A stretch of DNA of 7,427 bases from an uncultured Clostridia bacterium (GCA_947623765.1 CANQIG010000094.1:1-7427); one strand, 5' to 3'; positions 1 to 6,009 are shown, counted from the first letter of the stretch. Translations and numbers: made by a program. Notes: generated by a model from the sequence alone, not told the origin.

Positions 1-42
1 AAGAAGGCCGTCGAGGACGCGGGCTACGAGGTCGTGGCGTAA
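1..42 (+). CDS. C-terminal end of a heavy-metal-associated (HMA) domain protein, probably a copper chaperone (partial)
   Basis: Only the last 13 codons and the TAA stop are in the window; they read KKAVEDAGYEVVA. The pattern K-x-A-V-E-x-A-G-Y-E-V is what closes the final helix and strand of HMA (CopZ/MerP-like) domains, where it follows the metal-binding CxxC loop; that loop lies outside the window. Ending the protein straight after the domain fits a stand-alone chaperone of about 70 residues better than a metal P-type ATPase, whose HMA domains sit at the N terminus. The gene converges on the membrane-protein gene at 105-542, with a hairpin terminator between them. The family call rests on a very short stretch. 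Copper as the metal is an inference from the family. Confidence 0.6.
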   Translation, partial: KKAVEDAGYEVVA

Positions 43-60
43 GGCAAAAAGAACAGAACG

Positions 61-100
61 GCGCAGAAAGGCGGCCCCAAACGGGCCGCCTTTTGTGCGC
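61..100. terminator. Bidirectional intrinsic terminator between convergent genes
   Basis: Bases 67-77 (AAAGGCGGCCC) and 83-93 (GGGCCGCCTTT) form a perfect 11-bp stem around the loop CAAAC. Outside it, 61-65 (GCGCA) also pairs with 96-100 (TGCGC) across a small bulge. The + strand has a TTTT tract at 91-94 and the - strand a TTT tract opposite 67-69, so the hairpin can end transcription of both the HMA gene (stop at 42) and the membrane-protein gene (stop at 105). The T tracts are short, so strength is uncertain. Confidence 0.85.
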
Positions 101-104
101 TCGA

Positions 105-542
105 TCATAGATTTTCTTTGACAACGAGGAAATGAAAGAACCCAAAAACCAATGATGCAGTAATCAAAGCCGGATGGCGAAGCAAAGTACCGTTCAGCAG
201 GAACAGGACGGCGGGGACCAATGCCAGCCCATAGAAAACGGACGCGCCGCCGTTCGCCTTTTTGCCCCAGAGAAGGGTATAGATCCCCAGCAGCAGGACC
301 GTCGCGCATATCCAAACGAGCATCTCCGGCACGGATCGAAACCCGAATTTCCAGCCGCCTGCGCAGACGGGAAGCATCATCAGGGCCATGCACCCGTATC
401 TTCCGATCTGCTCAAAGAGATTGACGATCCAATGTTTGCTCTTGAAATCTTCGGACAGCCCTTTTCGGGCGGCGAGCACGCTCATGAGGATTAGCCACGC
501 GACCGCCGCGAGATTGATCCAGTTGATCCAGTTGAAACGCAT
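105..542 (-). CDS. Small hypothetical membrane protein, about five transmembrane segments
   Basis: The product is 145 residues and I do not recognise a named family. Hydrophobic segments lie at about residues 9-25, 47-64, 72-92, 100-118 and 121-141, suggesting five membrane helices. A short charged stretch (RKGLSEDFKSKH, 26-37) follows the first helix, and EQIGRYGCM sits at 44-52. The start is ATG at 542, preceded by GGAG (549-552) at a spacing of 6. The frame stays open upstream to 923, but that part is Arg/Pro-rich, has no membrane segments and crosses the hairpin block, so I treat it as non-coding. The gene is less GC-rich than its neighbours: 121-180 has 26 G/C of 60, against 45 of 60 at 2461-2520. 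Together with adjacent repeats this could mean later acquisition. Residues 5-10 (WINWIN) come from a 9-bp tandem repeat. Function unknown. Confidence 0.75.
   Translation of the reverse strand: MRFNWINWINLAAVAWLILMSVLAARKGLSEDFKSKHWIVNLFEQIGRYGCMALMMLPVCAGGWKFGFRSVPEMLVWICATVLLLGIYTLLWGKKANGGASVFYGLALVPAVLFLLNGTLLRHPALITASLVFGFFHFLVVKENL
514..535. repeat. 9-bp tandem repeat inside the start of the membrane-protein gene
   Basis: TTGATCCAG occurs at 514-522 and again at 523-531, followed by TTGA. On the coding (-) strand it gives WIN-WIN near the N terminus. The unit is a multiple of three, so copy-number changes would keep the frame. Confidence 0.8.
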
Positions 543-676
543 ATTTTTCTCCGATAAAGGTCGATGGATTGCACGGGCGGTTACAGCGGTGGACACATTT
601 TGGAAGCGCTTTTTTGAGCTTGCGATTTTCGCTTTTTGACAGGGTGCGCTTTCAGAGGGCTCGCGAAGAAAACGGG

Positions 677-870
677 CTTTCGTCGGGCGTCCGTGATGCC
701 CGAAAGGGAACCCCCGGCGAGGGTTCCCTACGCGTAAACGTCCCCGCAGGGGACGATTACGGCTACCCTCCTGCGCTTCGGGTAAAAAAGTGTTTCGCGG
801 CTTGCGAGCCGCGCCGAGGGGCTCCGCCCCCTCGACCCCTTTAAGGTCGCGCTTTTCTGAAGAAAAGCGC
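677..870. repeat. Cluster of short GC-rich palindromes, probable dispersed intergenic repeat
   Basis: Successive hairpins read directly from the sequence are: CTTTC..GGGC (677-688, with a 3-base bulge) with GCCCGAAAG (698-706); AGGGAACCC (705-713) with GGGTTCCCT (721-729); CGTCCCC (739-745) with GGGGACG (749-755); TACCC (764-768) with GGGTA (780-784); CGCGGCT (796-802) with AGCCGCG (807-813); CGAGGGG (815-821) with CCCCTCG (828-834); and GCGCTTTTCT (849-858) with AGAAAAGCGC (861-870). Seven hairpins in under 200 bases is far more than expected by chance. The layout resembles the palindromic intergenic repeats common in GC-rich Clostridia, but only one copy is in the window, so dispersal is an inference. 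A structured RNA is the alternative. Confidence 0.6.
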
Positions 871-1010
871 CCAAAAGACTTCACTGGGCTCAACCGGAAG
901 CTGAGTGGAATTTTGAGGCGCACCGCTCCATCGGCAGTTTTGCCTCCGGCGCGGGCTGCGAGGGTGTTTCTTCGGCAACAGTAAGCGCGCGCCAGAGCGC
1001 GAGACGCGAT

Positions 1011-1045
1011 GAAACGGCCTTTGGCCGCTTTTCTTTCAAGAAAAG
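1011..1045 (-). terminator. Double hairpin just after tsaD, possible terminator
   Basis: Read on the - strand, the first hairpin starts 7 bases after the tsaD stop: CTTTTCTT and AAGAAAAG (1045-1038 and 1035-1028) form an 8-bp stem. It is followed by CGGCC-AAA-GGCCG (1027-1015) and then TTTC (1014-1011). The upstream A-rich arm can extend the second stem through a bulge. The T tract is short, so termination may be partial. The first arm resembles the 849-870 palindrome (shared TTTTCT..AGAAAA core), so this may also be repeat material. Confidence 0.5.
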
Positions 1046-1051
1046 AACGAA

Positions 1052-2062
1052 TTAACTTTCCTCGATGCCGCGGCGGGCGAGGGCGTTGAGGGACATATCG
1101 GCGGTGTGTCCGGCGAGGTACTCGTAGTACGCCTGCGCGCCGATCATCGCGGCGTTGTCGCCGCAGAGCGGGAGCGGCGGGACGTAGAGCGCGCGGCCCG
1201 TCTTTTTGCAGACGGCTTCCATCCGGCGGCGGAGCAGGCGGTTTGCCGAGACGCCGCCCGCGAGGACCAGCGTCTCGCTTCGGGTCTCGTCCGCGGCGGC
1301 GAGAAAGTTCTTCACAAGGCAGTCGACGACGGCCTTGCGGTACGACGCGGCGAGATCGGGGATCGAGATCTCCTCTCCCTTCTGCGCGGCGTTGTGCAGG
1401 ATGTTGATGACCGCCGTCTTGAGGCCGGAAAAGCTGAAATCAAGCGGGGAACCCTCGACCGCCGGATGCGGCAGGGCGTAGGCGCGGCCGTTCCCGGATT
1501 CGGCGAGCTTGTCGAGCGCGATGCCGCCGGGATAGGGCATGCCCATCGCGCGGGCGGCCTTGTCGAACGCCTCGCCCGCCGCGTCGTCGCGCGTGCGGCC
1601 GAGAACGCGGAGCGCCGTGTAGTCCGAGACCTCGACGATGTGCGAATGCCCGCCGGAGACGACGAGGCAGAGAAACGGCGGGGCGAGGTCGGGGTGCGCG
1701 ATGTAATTCGCGGCGATGTGCCCGCGCAGATGGTGGACCGGGATGAGCGGCAGGCCCGCCGAGAGCGCGAGGCCCTTCGCGAAATTCACGCCGACGAGCA
1801 GCGCGCCGATCAGCCCCGGCGCGTAGGTGACGGCGACGGCGTCGAGCGCGTCGAGCGGCGTGCCCGCCGTCTCCAGCGCCTCGCGCACGACGCCCGAAAT
1901 GGCCTCGCTGTGGCGGCGGGAGGCGATCTCCGGGACGACGCCGCCGTAGAGCCGGTGTTCCTCCACCTGTGACGCGACGATGCTCGAGAGCACGCGCCTG
2001 CCGTCCTCAACGACGGCGGCGGCGGTCTCGTCGCAGGAGCTTTCGATTGCAAGGATCTTCAT
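1052..2062 (-). CDS. tsaD: tRNA N6-adenosine threonylcarbamoyltransferase TsaD
   Basis: TsaD moves the threonylcarbamoyl group from threonylcarbamoyl-AMP to A37 of ANN-decoding tRNAs, making t6A, together with TsaB and TsaE in the cytoplasm. The product is 336 residues, the usual bacterial length. It opens with MKILAIESSCDET, the typical N-terminal nucleotide-binding strand, and carries YGGVVPEIASRRH (39-51), the metal-ligand motif HHLRGH (110-115, with H111 and H115), VSGGHS (135-140), FSFSGLK (209-215), AGGVSANRLLR (268-278) and CGDNAAM (300-306), whose Asp302 completes the metal site. No key residue is missing. The ATG at 2062 is chosen because AGAGGTGG (2075-2068) precedes it and the further upstream ATG (2086) lies inside the promoter -10. 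tsaB and tsaE are not adjacent. A 509-base non-coding interval follows. Confidence 0.97.
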   Translation of the reverse strand: MKILAIESSCDETAAAVVEDGRRVLSSIVASQVEEHRLYGGVVPEIASRRHSEAISGVVREALETAGTPLDALDAVAVTYAPGLIGALLVGVNFAKGLALSAGLPLIPVHHLRGHIAANYIAHPDLAPPFLCLVVSGGHSHIVEVSDYTALRVLGRTRDDAAGEAFDKAARAMGMPYPGGIALDKLAESGNGRAYALPHPAVEGSPLDFSFSGLKTAVINILHNAAQKGEEISIPDLAASYRKAVVDCLVKNFLAAADETRSETLVLAGGVSANRLLRRRMEAVCKKTGRALYVPPLPLCGDNAAMIGAQAYYEYLAGHTADMSLNALARRGIEES

Positions 2063-2067
2063 CCGTT

Positions 2068-2075
2068 CCACCTCT
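2068..2075 (-). promoter_or_regulatory. Ribosome binding site that decides the tsaD start
   Basis: AGAGGTGG on the - strand is a near-perfect Shine-Dalgarno sequence, 5 bases before the ATG at 2062. It lies downstream of the in-frame ATG at 2086, ruling out the longer form. Confidence 0.85.
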
Positions 2076-2084
2076 TTCCCTGCC

Positions 2085-2114
2085 ATTATAAAGGGCCGGG
2101 GCAGGGGTTGTCAA
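2085..2114 (-). promoter_or_regulatory. Consensus sigma-A promoter for tsaD
   Basis: On the - strand, TTGACA (2114-2109) and TATAAT (2090-2085) both match consensus exactly with an 18-base spacer. Transcription should begin near 2078, giving a leader of only about 16 bases that carries little beyond the ribosome binding site. This argues for constitutive, strong expression with no leader regulation. Confidence 0.88.
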
Positions 2115-2198
2115 GAAAATCTGTGAATCAACCGAATGCGGCGGCGCTTCATGTTTTGGCGGCGCGGCGCATACGCTTTCGGGAAACAGCTTTTTTTC

Positions 2199-2216
2199 GG
2201 GAGGCGGACTGGGGGA
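2199..2216 (+). promoter_or_regulatory. Ribosome binding region of feoB
   Basis: GGGAGG (2199-2204) lies 12 bases before ATG 2217, and GGGGG (2211-2215) lies right against it but 7 bases before the in-frame ATG at 2223. The two signals leave the start ambiguous between residues 1 and 3 of the annotated protein. The further upstream ATG at 2136 has no such signal and would add a basic, non-conserved tail. Confidence 0.55.
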
Positions 2217-4313
2217 ATGAAGATGGAACGAAACGGCGCGGCGGGTCCCGTTTTGGCCGCCGAGCGGCGGGATGCGGGCGACCGGGTGGTCGCGCTCGCG
2301 GGAAACCCGAACGTCGGAAAGAGCACGGTCTTCAACGCGCTGACGGGCCTCAGGCAGCACACCGGGAACTGGGCCGGGAAGACCGTCGAGAACGCGGCGG
2401 GATACGCGCGGCACAATGGGCGGGGGTACGTGCTCGTCGATCTGCCGGGCTGCTACTCGCTGCTCGCGCGCTCCGCCGAGGAGGCCGCCGCGCGGGACTT
2501 TCTCTGCTTCGGGGAAGCGGAGGCGGCGGTCGTCGTCTGCGACGCGGCGTGCCTCGAGCGGAACCTGATCCTCGCGCTGCAGACCGCCGAGCTCGTCCCA
2601 AGGACGGTGCTCTGCGTGAATTTGCTCGACGAGGCGAAGCGCCGCGGCGTCGCGGTGGACCTCGAGGCACTTTCAGAGGAGACGGGGCTTGCGGCGGTCG
2701 GGACGAGCGCGCGGAAAAAGCGCGGGCTCTCGGAACTGATGGAGGCGGTCGAGCGCGTGCTCGACGGCCCGCCGCCCATGCCCGTTTTGTCCGAATACCC
2801 GAAGGAGGTGGAGGAGAACGTCGCGCGGCTGCTGCCCGTGATCGGGCGGCACGCGCCGGCGTTTTCCGCGCCGCGCTGGCTCGCGCTCCGGCTCATCGAC
2901 GGGGACGCGGCGTTCCGGGAGGCGCTTTCGGAGCGCTTTGGCGAAGCGCTCCTTACGGAGGCGGAGGCGGCGCTTTCCGGGCAGGACCGCGCATCGCTTT
3001 CCGACGGGATCGTCGCGGCGGCGGTGTGCCGGGCGGAGGAGATCGCCGGGCAGTGCGTAAAAACCAAGGGCGCGGACCCCGCGCAGCGGGACCGGCGGAT
3101 CGACCGCGTGCTCACGGGGAGATTCACCGCGTTCCCGTTCATGCTGCTGCTGTTGCTCGCGGTGTTCTGGCTGACGCTCGTCGGGGCGAACTACCCCTCC
3201 GCGTGGCTCTCGGCGGGGTTTGCGGCGCTCGGCGAACAGCTCTCGGCATGGCTTCGGCCCGTCCTGCCGGGGTGGGCCGCCTCGCTCCTGTTCGACGGCG
3301 CATACAGGACGCTCTCGAGCGTTGTCGCGGTGATGCTGCCGCCGATGGCGATCTTTTTCCCGCTCTTCACGCTGCTCGAGGATCTCGGCTATCTGCCGCG
3401 CGTGGCGTTCAACCTCGACCGGTGTTTCCGGCGGTGCGCGGCGTGCGGCAAGCAGGCGCTCACGATGATGATGGGCTTTGGCTGCAACGCGGCGGGCGTC
3501 GTCGGCTGCCGGATCATCGACTCCCCACGGGAGCGGCTGATTGCGATCCTGACGAACAACTTCGTCCCCTGCAACGGGCGCTTCCCGACGCTCGTCACGC
3601 TGATCTCCCTGTTTTTCGTCGCGGGCGGCGGGCTGTTCGGCTCGCTCGCTTCGGCGGGGATCCTGACGTTCTTCATCGCGCTCGGCGTCGCGCTGACGCT
3701 CCTCGCTTCGAAGCTGCTCTCCGTGACGGTACTCCGCGGTGTGCCGTCGTCGTTCACGCTCGAGCTCCCGCCCTACCGCCGCCCGCAGGTCGCGAAGGTG
3801 CTCCTGCGCGCGATGCTCGACCGGACGGTCTTCGTGCTCGGGCGCGCGGCGGCGTTTGCGCTCCCTGCGGGCGCAGTGATCTGGTGCCTCGCGAATTTCC
3901 GGGTGGGCGGCGTCTCCGTTTTGCGGCGCTGCGCGGACTTTTTCGACCCCTTCGCGCGGCTGATGGGTTTAGACGGGATGATCCTTCTGGCGTTCGTGCT
4001 CGGGCTCCCGGCGAACGAGATCGTCTTCCCTGTGATGCTGATGGGGTATCTTTCGACCGGCTCTCTCACGCCGATGGGCGACCTTGCGGGGCTCTCGGCG
4101 GTGCTCTCCGCGAACGGCTGGACCGCCACGACGGCGCTCTGCACGGCGATCTTTTCGCTCTGCCACTGGCCGTGCTCGACGACGCTGATGACCGTCAAAA
4201 AGGAGACGAAAAGCTTCGGCTGGACGGCCGTCGCTGCGTTGCTCCCGACGCTCGCGGGCGTGCTGCTCTGTATGGCTGTACACGGAATCTCTCTGCTTTT
4301 TGGGGCAGCATGA
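2217..4313 (+). CDS. feoB: FeoB-type ferrous iron transporter
   Basis: FeoB is an inner-membrane Fe(II) importer with an N-terminal G domain. The product is 698 residues, normal for the family. The G domain shows G1 GNPNVGKST (29-37), the switch region HTGNWAGKTVE (48-58), G3 DLPG (75-78), G4 NLLD (135-138, an accepted FeoB variant of NKxD) and G5 SARKK (164-168). A helical linker to about 300 precedes the membrane half. That half has two Gate-like parts: the first includes LPPMAIFFPLFTLLEDLGYLPR (374-395), CAACGKQALTMMMGFGCNAAG (407-427) and NNFVPCNGRFPTL (447-459); the second includes GLPANEIVFPVMLMGYL (596-612). All are typical of clostridial FeoB. No FeoA gene or FeoA-like domain is present, and I saw no Fur-box-like dyad upstream. 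It is divergent from tsaD. The LCP gene follows after 66 bases. Iron specificity is inferred from the family. Confidence 0.93.
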   Translation: MKMERNGAAGPVLAAERRDAGDRVVALAGNPNVGKSTVFNALTGLRQHTGNWAGKTVENAAGYARHNGRGYVLVDLPGCYSLLARSAEEAAARDFLCFGEAEAAVVVCDAACLERNLILALQTAELVPRTVLCVNLLDEAKRRGVAVDLEALSEETGLAAVGTSARKKRGLSELMEAVERVLDGPPPMPVLSEYPKEVEENVARLLPVIGRHAPAFSAPRWLALRLIDGDAAFREALSERFGEALLTEAEAALSGQDRASLSDGIVAAAVCRAEEIAGQCVKTKGADPAQRDRRIDRVLTGRFTAFPFMLLLLLAVFWLTLVGANYPSAWLSAGFAALGEQLSAWLRPVLPGWAASLLFDGAYRTLSSVVAVMLPPMAIFFPLFTLLEDLGYLPRVAFNLDRCFRRCAACGKQALTMMMGFGCNAAGVVGCRIIDSPRERLIAILTNNFVPCNGRFPTLVTLISLFFVAGGGLFGSLASAGILTFFIALGVALTLLASKLLSVTVLRGVPSSFTLELPPYRRPQVAKVLLRAMLDRTVFVLGRAAAFALPAGAVIWCLANFRVGGVSVLRRCADFFDPFARLMGLDGMILLAFVLGLPANEIVFPVMLMGYLSTGSLTPMGDLAGLSAVLSANGWTATTALCTAIFSLCHWPCSTTLMTVKKETKSFGWTAVAALLPTLAGVLLCMAVHGISLLFGAA

Positions 4314-4343
4314 GCGATTTCCGCGAAAAAACGGGCAAAATAA

Positions 4344-4368
4344 CCCTGTTCAGAACACGGAACAGGGG
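4344..4368 (+). promoter_or_regulatory. Hairpin that includes the ribosome binding site of the LCP gene
   Basis: CCCTGTTC (4344-4351) pairs perfectly with GAACAGGG (4360-4367) around an 8-base loop. The right arm contains AGGGG (4364-4368), the only good Shine-Dalgarno candidate before the LCP start, so folding would hide it. No T tract follows, so it is unlikely to be a terminator. A second dyad, TGTTC-A-GAACA (4347-4357), overlaps the left arm and loop and could alternatively be a protein operator. The function is inferred. Confidence 0.55.
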
Positions 4369-4379
4369 ATGTGAGCTTC

Positions 4380-5885
4380 ATGAACGAAAGAGAACCGAAG
4401 CGGGAAAACGGGAAAACGCCTGCCGCGCGCCGTGCGCCGGGGCTGCTTTTGCTCGGGACCTGCGCGCTTTCGGCGGCAGCAGCGCTCTGGGCGGCGGGGA
4501 GCGCCGGGCTGTTCCCGGTGAAATACCTGCTGCTCGGCGGGGCAGTCCTTGCAGGGGCCGTCCTCGCGGTGTGGGCGCTCGTCCGGGACAGCGCCCGCCG
4601 GGGACGGTTCGCCATCGGCGCGGTCCTCGCGGTGCTCTTCACGGGGGCGGCGGTCGTGTTCGCCGGGGACCTTAGCGCGACGGTGCGCACGCTGCGGCGC
4701 GTCACAGATGCGGAAACGGAGGCGGCGATCGCCGTTTTCGTCCCGGCGGAGAGCGGGGCGACGGCGCTCGAAAGCCTCAGGGGGGCGACCTTCGGCGTGC
4801 TCCGGACGCCGGTGCAGGGAGACGCCGACCGCGCGGCGCAGGCGCTCGCCGAGGACGTCGGCGGGGCAGCGCCTGCGCTTCGGGAATACGACGGCGTTTC
4901 GGCGCTCGTGGACGCGCTGCTTGACACCGGCGAGGTGGACGCGATCCTGCTGGACACGGCAGACCTCGCGCTGCTGGGTGATGCGGACGGGGACGCGGCG
5001 CGCCGGATGCGGCGGATCGACCTTCCGCCCGGCGGGGATCCGGCCCCGGCGGAGGAGACGCCCGCCCCGGCGGAGCAAGGTGAGCCGCATGTGCTGACGG
5101 TCTATATCAGCGGGAGCGACAGCCGTCTCGGGCTGGACGACACCGCGCGGAGCGACGTCAATATCCTCGCGACGGTACACACCGGGACGCGGCAGATCCT
5201 GCTCGTGACGACGCCGCGGGACTATTTCGTGCCGCTTTCGGTGAGCGGCGGGGTCCCGGACAAGCTGACGCACGCGGGCATTTACGGGGTGGACGTCTCC
5301 GTGGAGACGCTGGAGATGCTCTACGGCGTGGAGATCGATGCGTATGTGCGGGTAAACTTTGCCGGGTTCGTGGAGATCGTGGACGCGCTCGGTGGGATCC
5401 GGGTCTACTCCGACTGTGATTTCAGCGCGGAGAATATTTCGTTCCACGAGGGATACAACGAGCTGGACGGACAGGCTGCGCTCGCCTTCGCGCGGGAACG
5501 GTACGCGTTCGTGCTCGGGGACGTGCAGCGCGGGATCAACGAGATGCGCGTGCTCTCCGCGATGATTGACAAGGCGCTTTCGCCGGAGATCCTGACGCGG
5601 TACGCCGCGCTTCTGCAGAGCCTCGAGGGGTGCTTCGAGACGAGTTTGTCCTATGCGCAGATCGCCGCGCTCGTGCGGGATCAGCTGGAAAACGGGGGCG
5701 GCTGGGAGGTCGTGCAGTACAGCGTCGGCGGGTTCGGGGACGAGCAGATCCCGTTTTCCATGGGCGAGCCGGTCTACGTGATGCAGCCGGACTGGGACAC
5801 CGTGGCCCGCGCGAAGGCGCTGATGGAAAAGGTCCGGAGCGGGGAGCGCATCCTCGCCGGGGACCTTATTGACGAAACGGAATAA
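4380..5885 (+). CDS. LytR-CpsA-Psr (LCP) family protein with three N-terminal membrane helices
   Basis: LCP proteins attach undecaprenyl-linked glycopolymers (teichoic acids, capsule) to peptidoglycan outside the membrane. The product is 501 residues. Membrane helices lie at about 20-40, 47-67 and 77-97. Residues 114-200 form an extracytoplasmic accessory region whose pattern (ATFGVLRTP..YDGVSALVDALLDTGEVDAILLD) resembles amino-acid-binding proteins. A PAPAEE/PAPAEQ linker (221-233) leads to the LCP domain from about 238 to 395: YISGSDSR (242-249), ARSDVN (256-261), TTPRDYF (277-283), the hydrophobic VNFAGFVEIVDALGGI (325-340) and ARERYAFVLGDVQRGINE (371-388) with the expected Arg/Asp/Arg residues (R372, R374, D381, R384). 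This order matches the streptococcal CpsA/Wzg type. GTG 4371 is an alternative start; ATG 4380 is preferred because the AGGGG site is only 2 bases from the GTG. The substrate polymer cannot be told from the context. Confidence 0.9.
   Translation: MNEREPKRENGKTPAARRAPGLLLLGTCALSAAAALWAAGSAGLFPVKYLLLGGAVLAGAVLAVWALVRDSARRGRFAIGAVLAVLFTGAAVVFAGDLSATVRTLRRVTDAETEAAIAVFVPAESGATALESLRGATFGVLRTPVQGDADRAAQALAEDVGGAAPALREYDGVSALVDALLDTGEVDAILLDTADLALLGDADGDAARRMRRIDLPPGGDPAPAEETPAPAEQGEPHVLTVYISGSDSRLGLDDTARSDVNILATVHTGTRQILLVTTPRDYFVPLSVSGGVPDKLTHAGIYGVDVSVETLEMLYGVEIDAYVRVNFAGFVEIVDALGGIRVYSDCDFSAENISFHEGYNELDGQAALAFARERYAFVLGDVQRGINEMRVLSAMIDKALSPEILTRYAALLQSLEGCFETSLSYAQIAALVRDQLENGGGWEVVQYSVGGFGDEQIPFSMGEPVYVMQPDWDTVARAKALMEKVRSGERILAGDLIDETE
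5044..5075 (+). repeat. Two-copy 21-bp linker repeat in the LCP gene
   Basis: CCCCGGCGGAG occurs at 5044-5054 and 5065-5075, 21 bases apart, encoding two 7-residue units PAPAEET and PAPAEQG. It is a flexible Pro/Ala/Glu linker between the accessory region and the catalytic domain. Confidence 0.8.
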
Positions 5886-5897
5886 TTCCCGAGATTT

Positions 5898-5930
5898 CCC
5901 CCGGAACGCTTGCAGTTCCCGGGGGTTTCT
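5898..5930 (+). terminator. Intrinsic terminator after the LCP gene
   Basis: CCCCCGGAAC (5898-5907) pairs with GTTCCCGGGGG (5915-5925), with one bulged C and the 7-base loop GCTTGCA, followed by TTTCT. It begins 12 bases after the LCP stop. The T tract is short, so some read-through into pyrC is possible. The loop and right arm overlap the pyrC promoter. Confidence 0.75.
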
Positions 5931-5938
5931 GCTATACT
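5910..5938 (+). promoter_or_regulatory. Extended -10 promoter for pyrC
   Basis: TATACT (5933-5938) matches the -10 consensus at five of six bases and is preceded by TGC (5930-5932), an extended -10 element. TTGCAG (5910-5915) lies 17 bases upstream as a weak -35. Transcription would start near 5945, giving a leader of about 69 bases. The -35 lies in the loop and right arm of the terminator, so the two signals share the same DNA. Confidence 0.7.
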
Positions 5939-5966
5939 AGAGAATGAAATGGCATGGAATCTGGAA

Positions 5967-6009
5967 GCTCCGAGCGCGCTTTGGCGTGCACTGGGGAGCA
6001 AAGGGGGAG
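5967..6009 (+). promoter_or_regulatory. Structured pyrC leader with duplicated ribosome-binding motif
   Basis: GCGCGC (5974-5979) pairs with GCGTGC (5984-5989, one G-T pair) around TTTG. GCTCC (5967-5971) pairs with GGAGC (5995-5999) as an outer stem. GGGGAGCA occurs twice (5993-6000 and 6004-6011), the second copy being the pyrC Shine-Dalgarno region, so GCTCC could pair with either copy. CTTTG (5979-5983) can also pair with CAAAG (5999-6003), which excludes the main fold. No match to the PyrR binding-loop consensus is seen. A regulatory role is inferred. Confidence 0.4.

Larger units (their letters stand above)
543..1051. other. Gene-free interval of about 500 bases between tsaD and the membrane-protein gene
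   Basis: I see no credible gene here. Open frames exist on both strands, but their translations are Arg/Pro/Gly-rich and follow the hairpin arms. Bases 543-676 contain short T-rich runs and only a 4-bp hairpin (GCGA 622-625 with TCGC 629-632). Bases 677-870 are a dense run of perfect or near-perfect hairpins, annotated separately. Bases 871-1010 have no strong structure beyond a 4-bp GGCA/TGCC stem at 933-944. Bases 1011-1045 hold two hairpins just after the tsaD stop. No tRNA, rRNA or CRISPR pattern is visible. The promoter of the membrane-protein gene should lie here, but I found no convincing -35/-10 pair. Confidence 0.7.

Noticed and set aside
636..641. TTGACA on the + strand as a promoter -35
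   Set aside because: The bases 17 downstream (GCTCGC) are not a -10, and no + strand gene follows.
677..870. CRISPR array
   Set aside because: The hairpins differ in sequence and spacing; there is no repeated direct unit with unique spacers.
543..923. In-frame upstream extension of the membrane-protein gene, which would make a 272-residue protein
   Set aside because: The extension is basic and Pro/Gly-rich, is built from translated hairpin arms, has no convincing start signal, and a good ribosome binding site sits before the internal ATG at 542.
1106..1972. A 288-codon open frame antisense to tsaD
   Set aside because: Arg/Ala/Glu/Val-rich mirror of the TsaD codons with no independent support.
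2108..4675. An 855-codon open frame on the + strand overlapping feoB and the start of the LCP gene
   Set aside because: Its translation is dominated by Arg, Ala and Gly with no motifs, while the other frame encodes an intact FeoB. Long empty frames are expected with very high third-position GC.
3773..4957. A 394-codon antisense open frame across feoB and the LCP gene
   Set aside because: Low-complexity Ser/Ala/Arg/Thr composition, no recognisable domain, and it spans two real genes and their gap.
5967..6009. PyrR-binding attenuator before pyrC
   Set aside because: The hairpin loop does not match the PyrR binding-loop consensus, and no terminator lies between it and the start codon.
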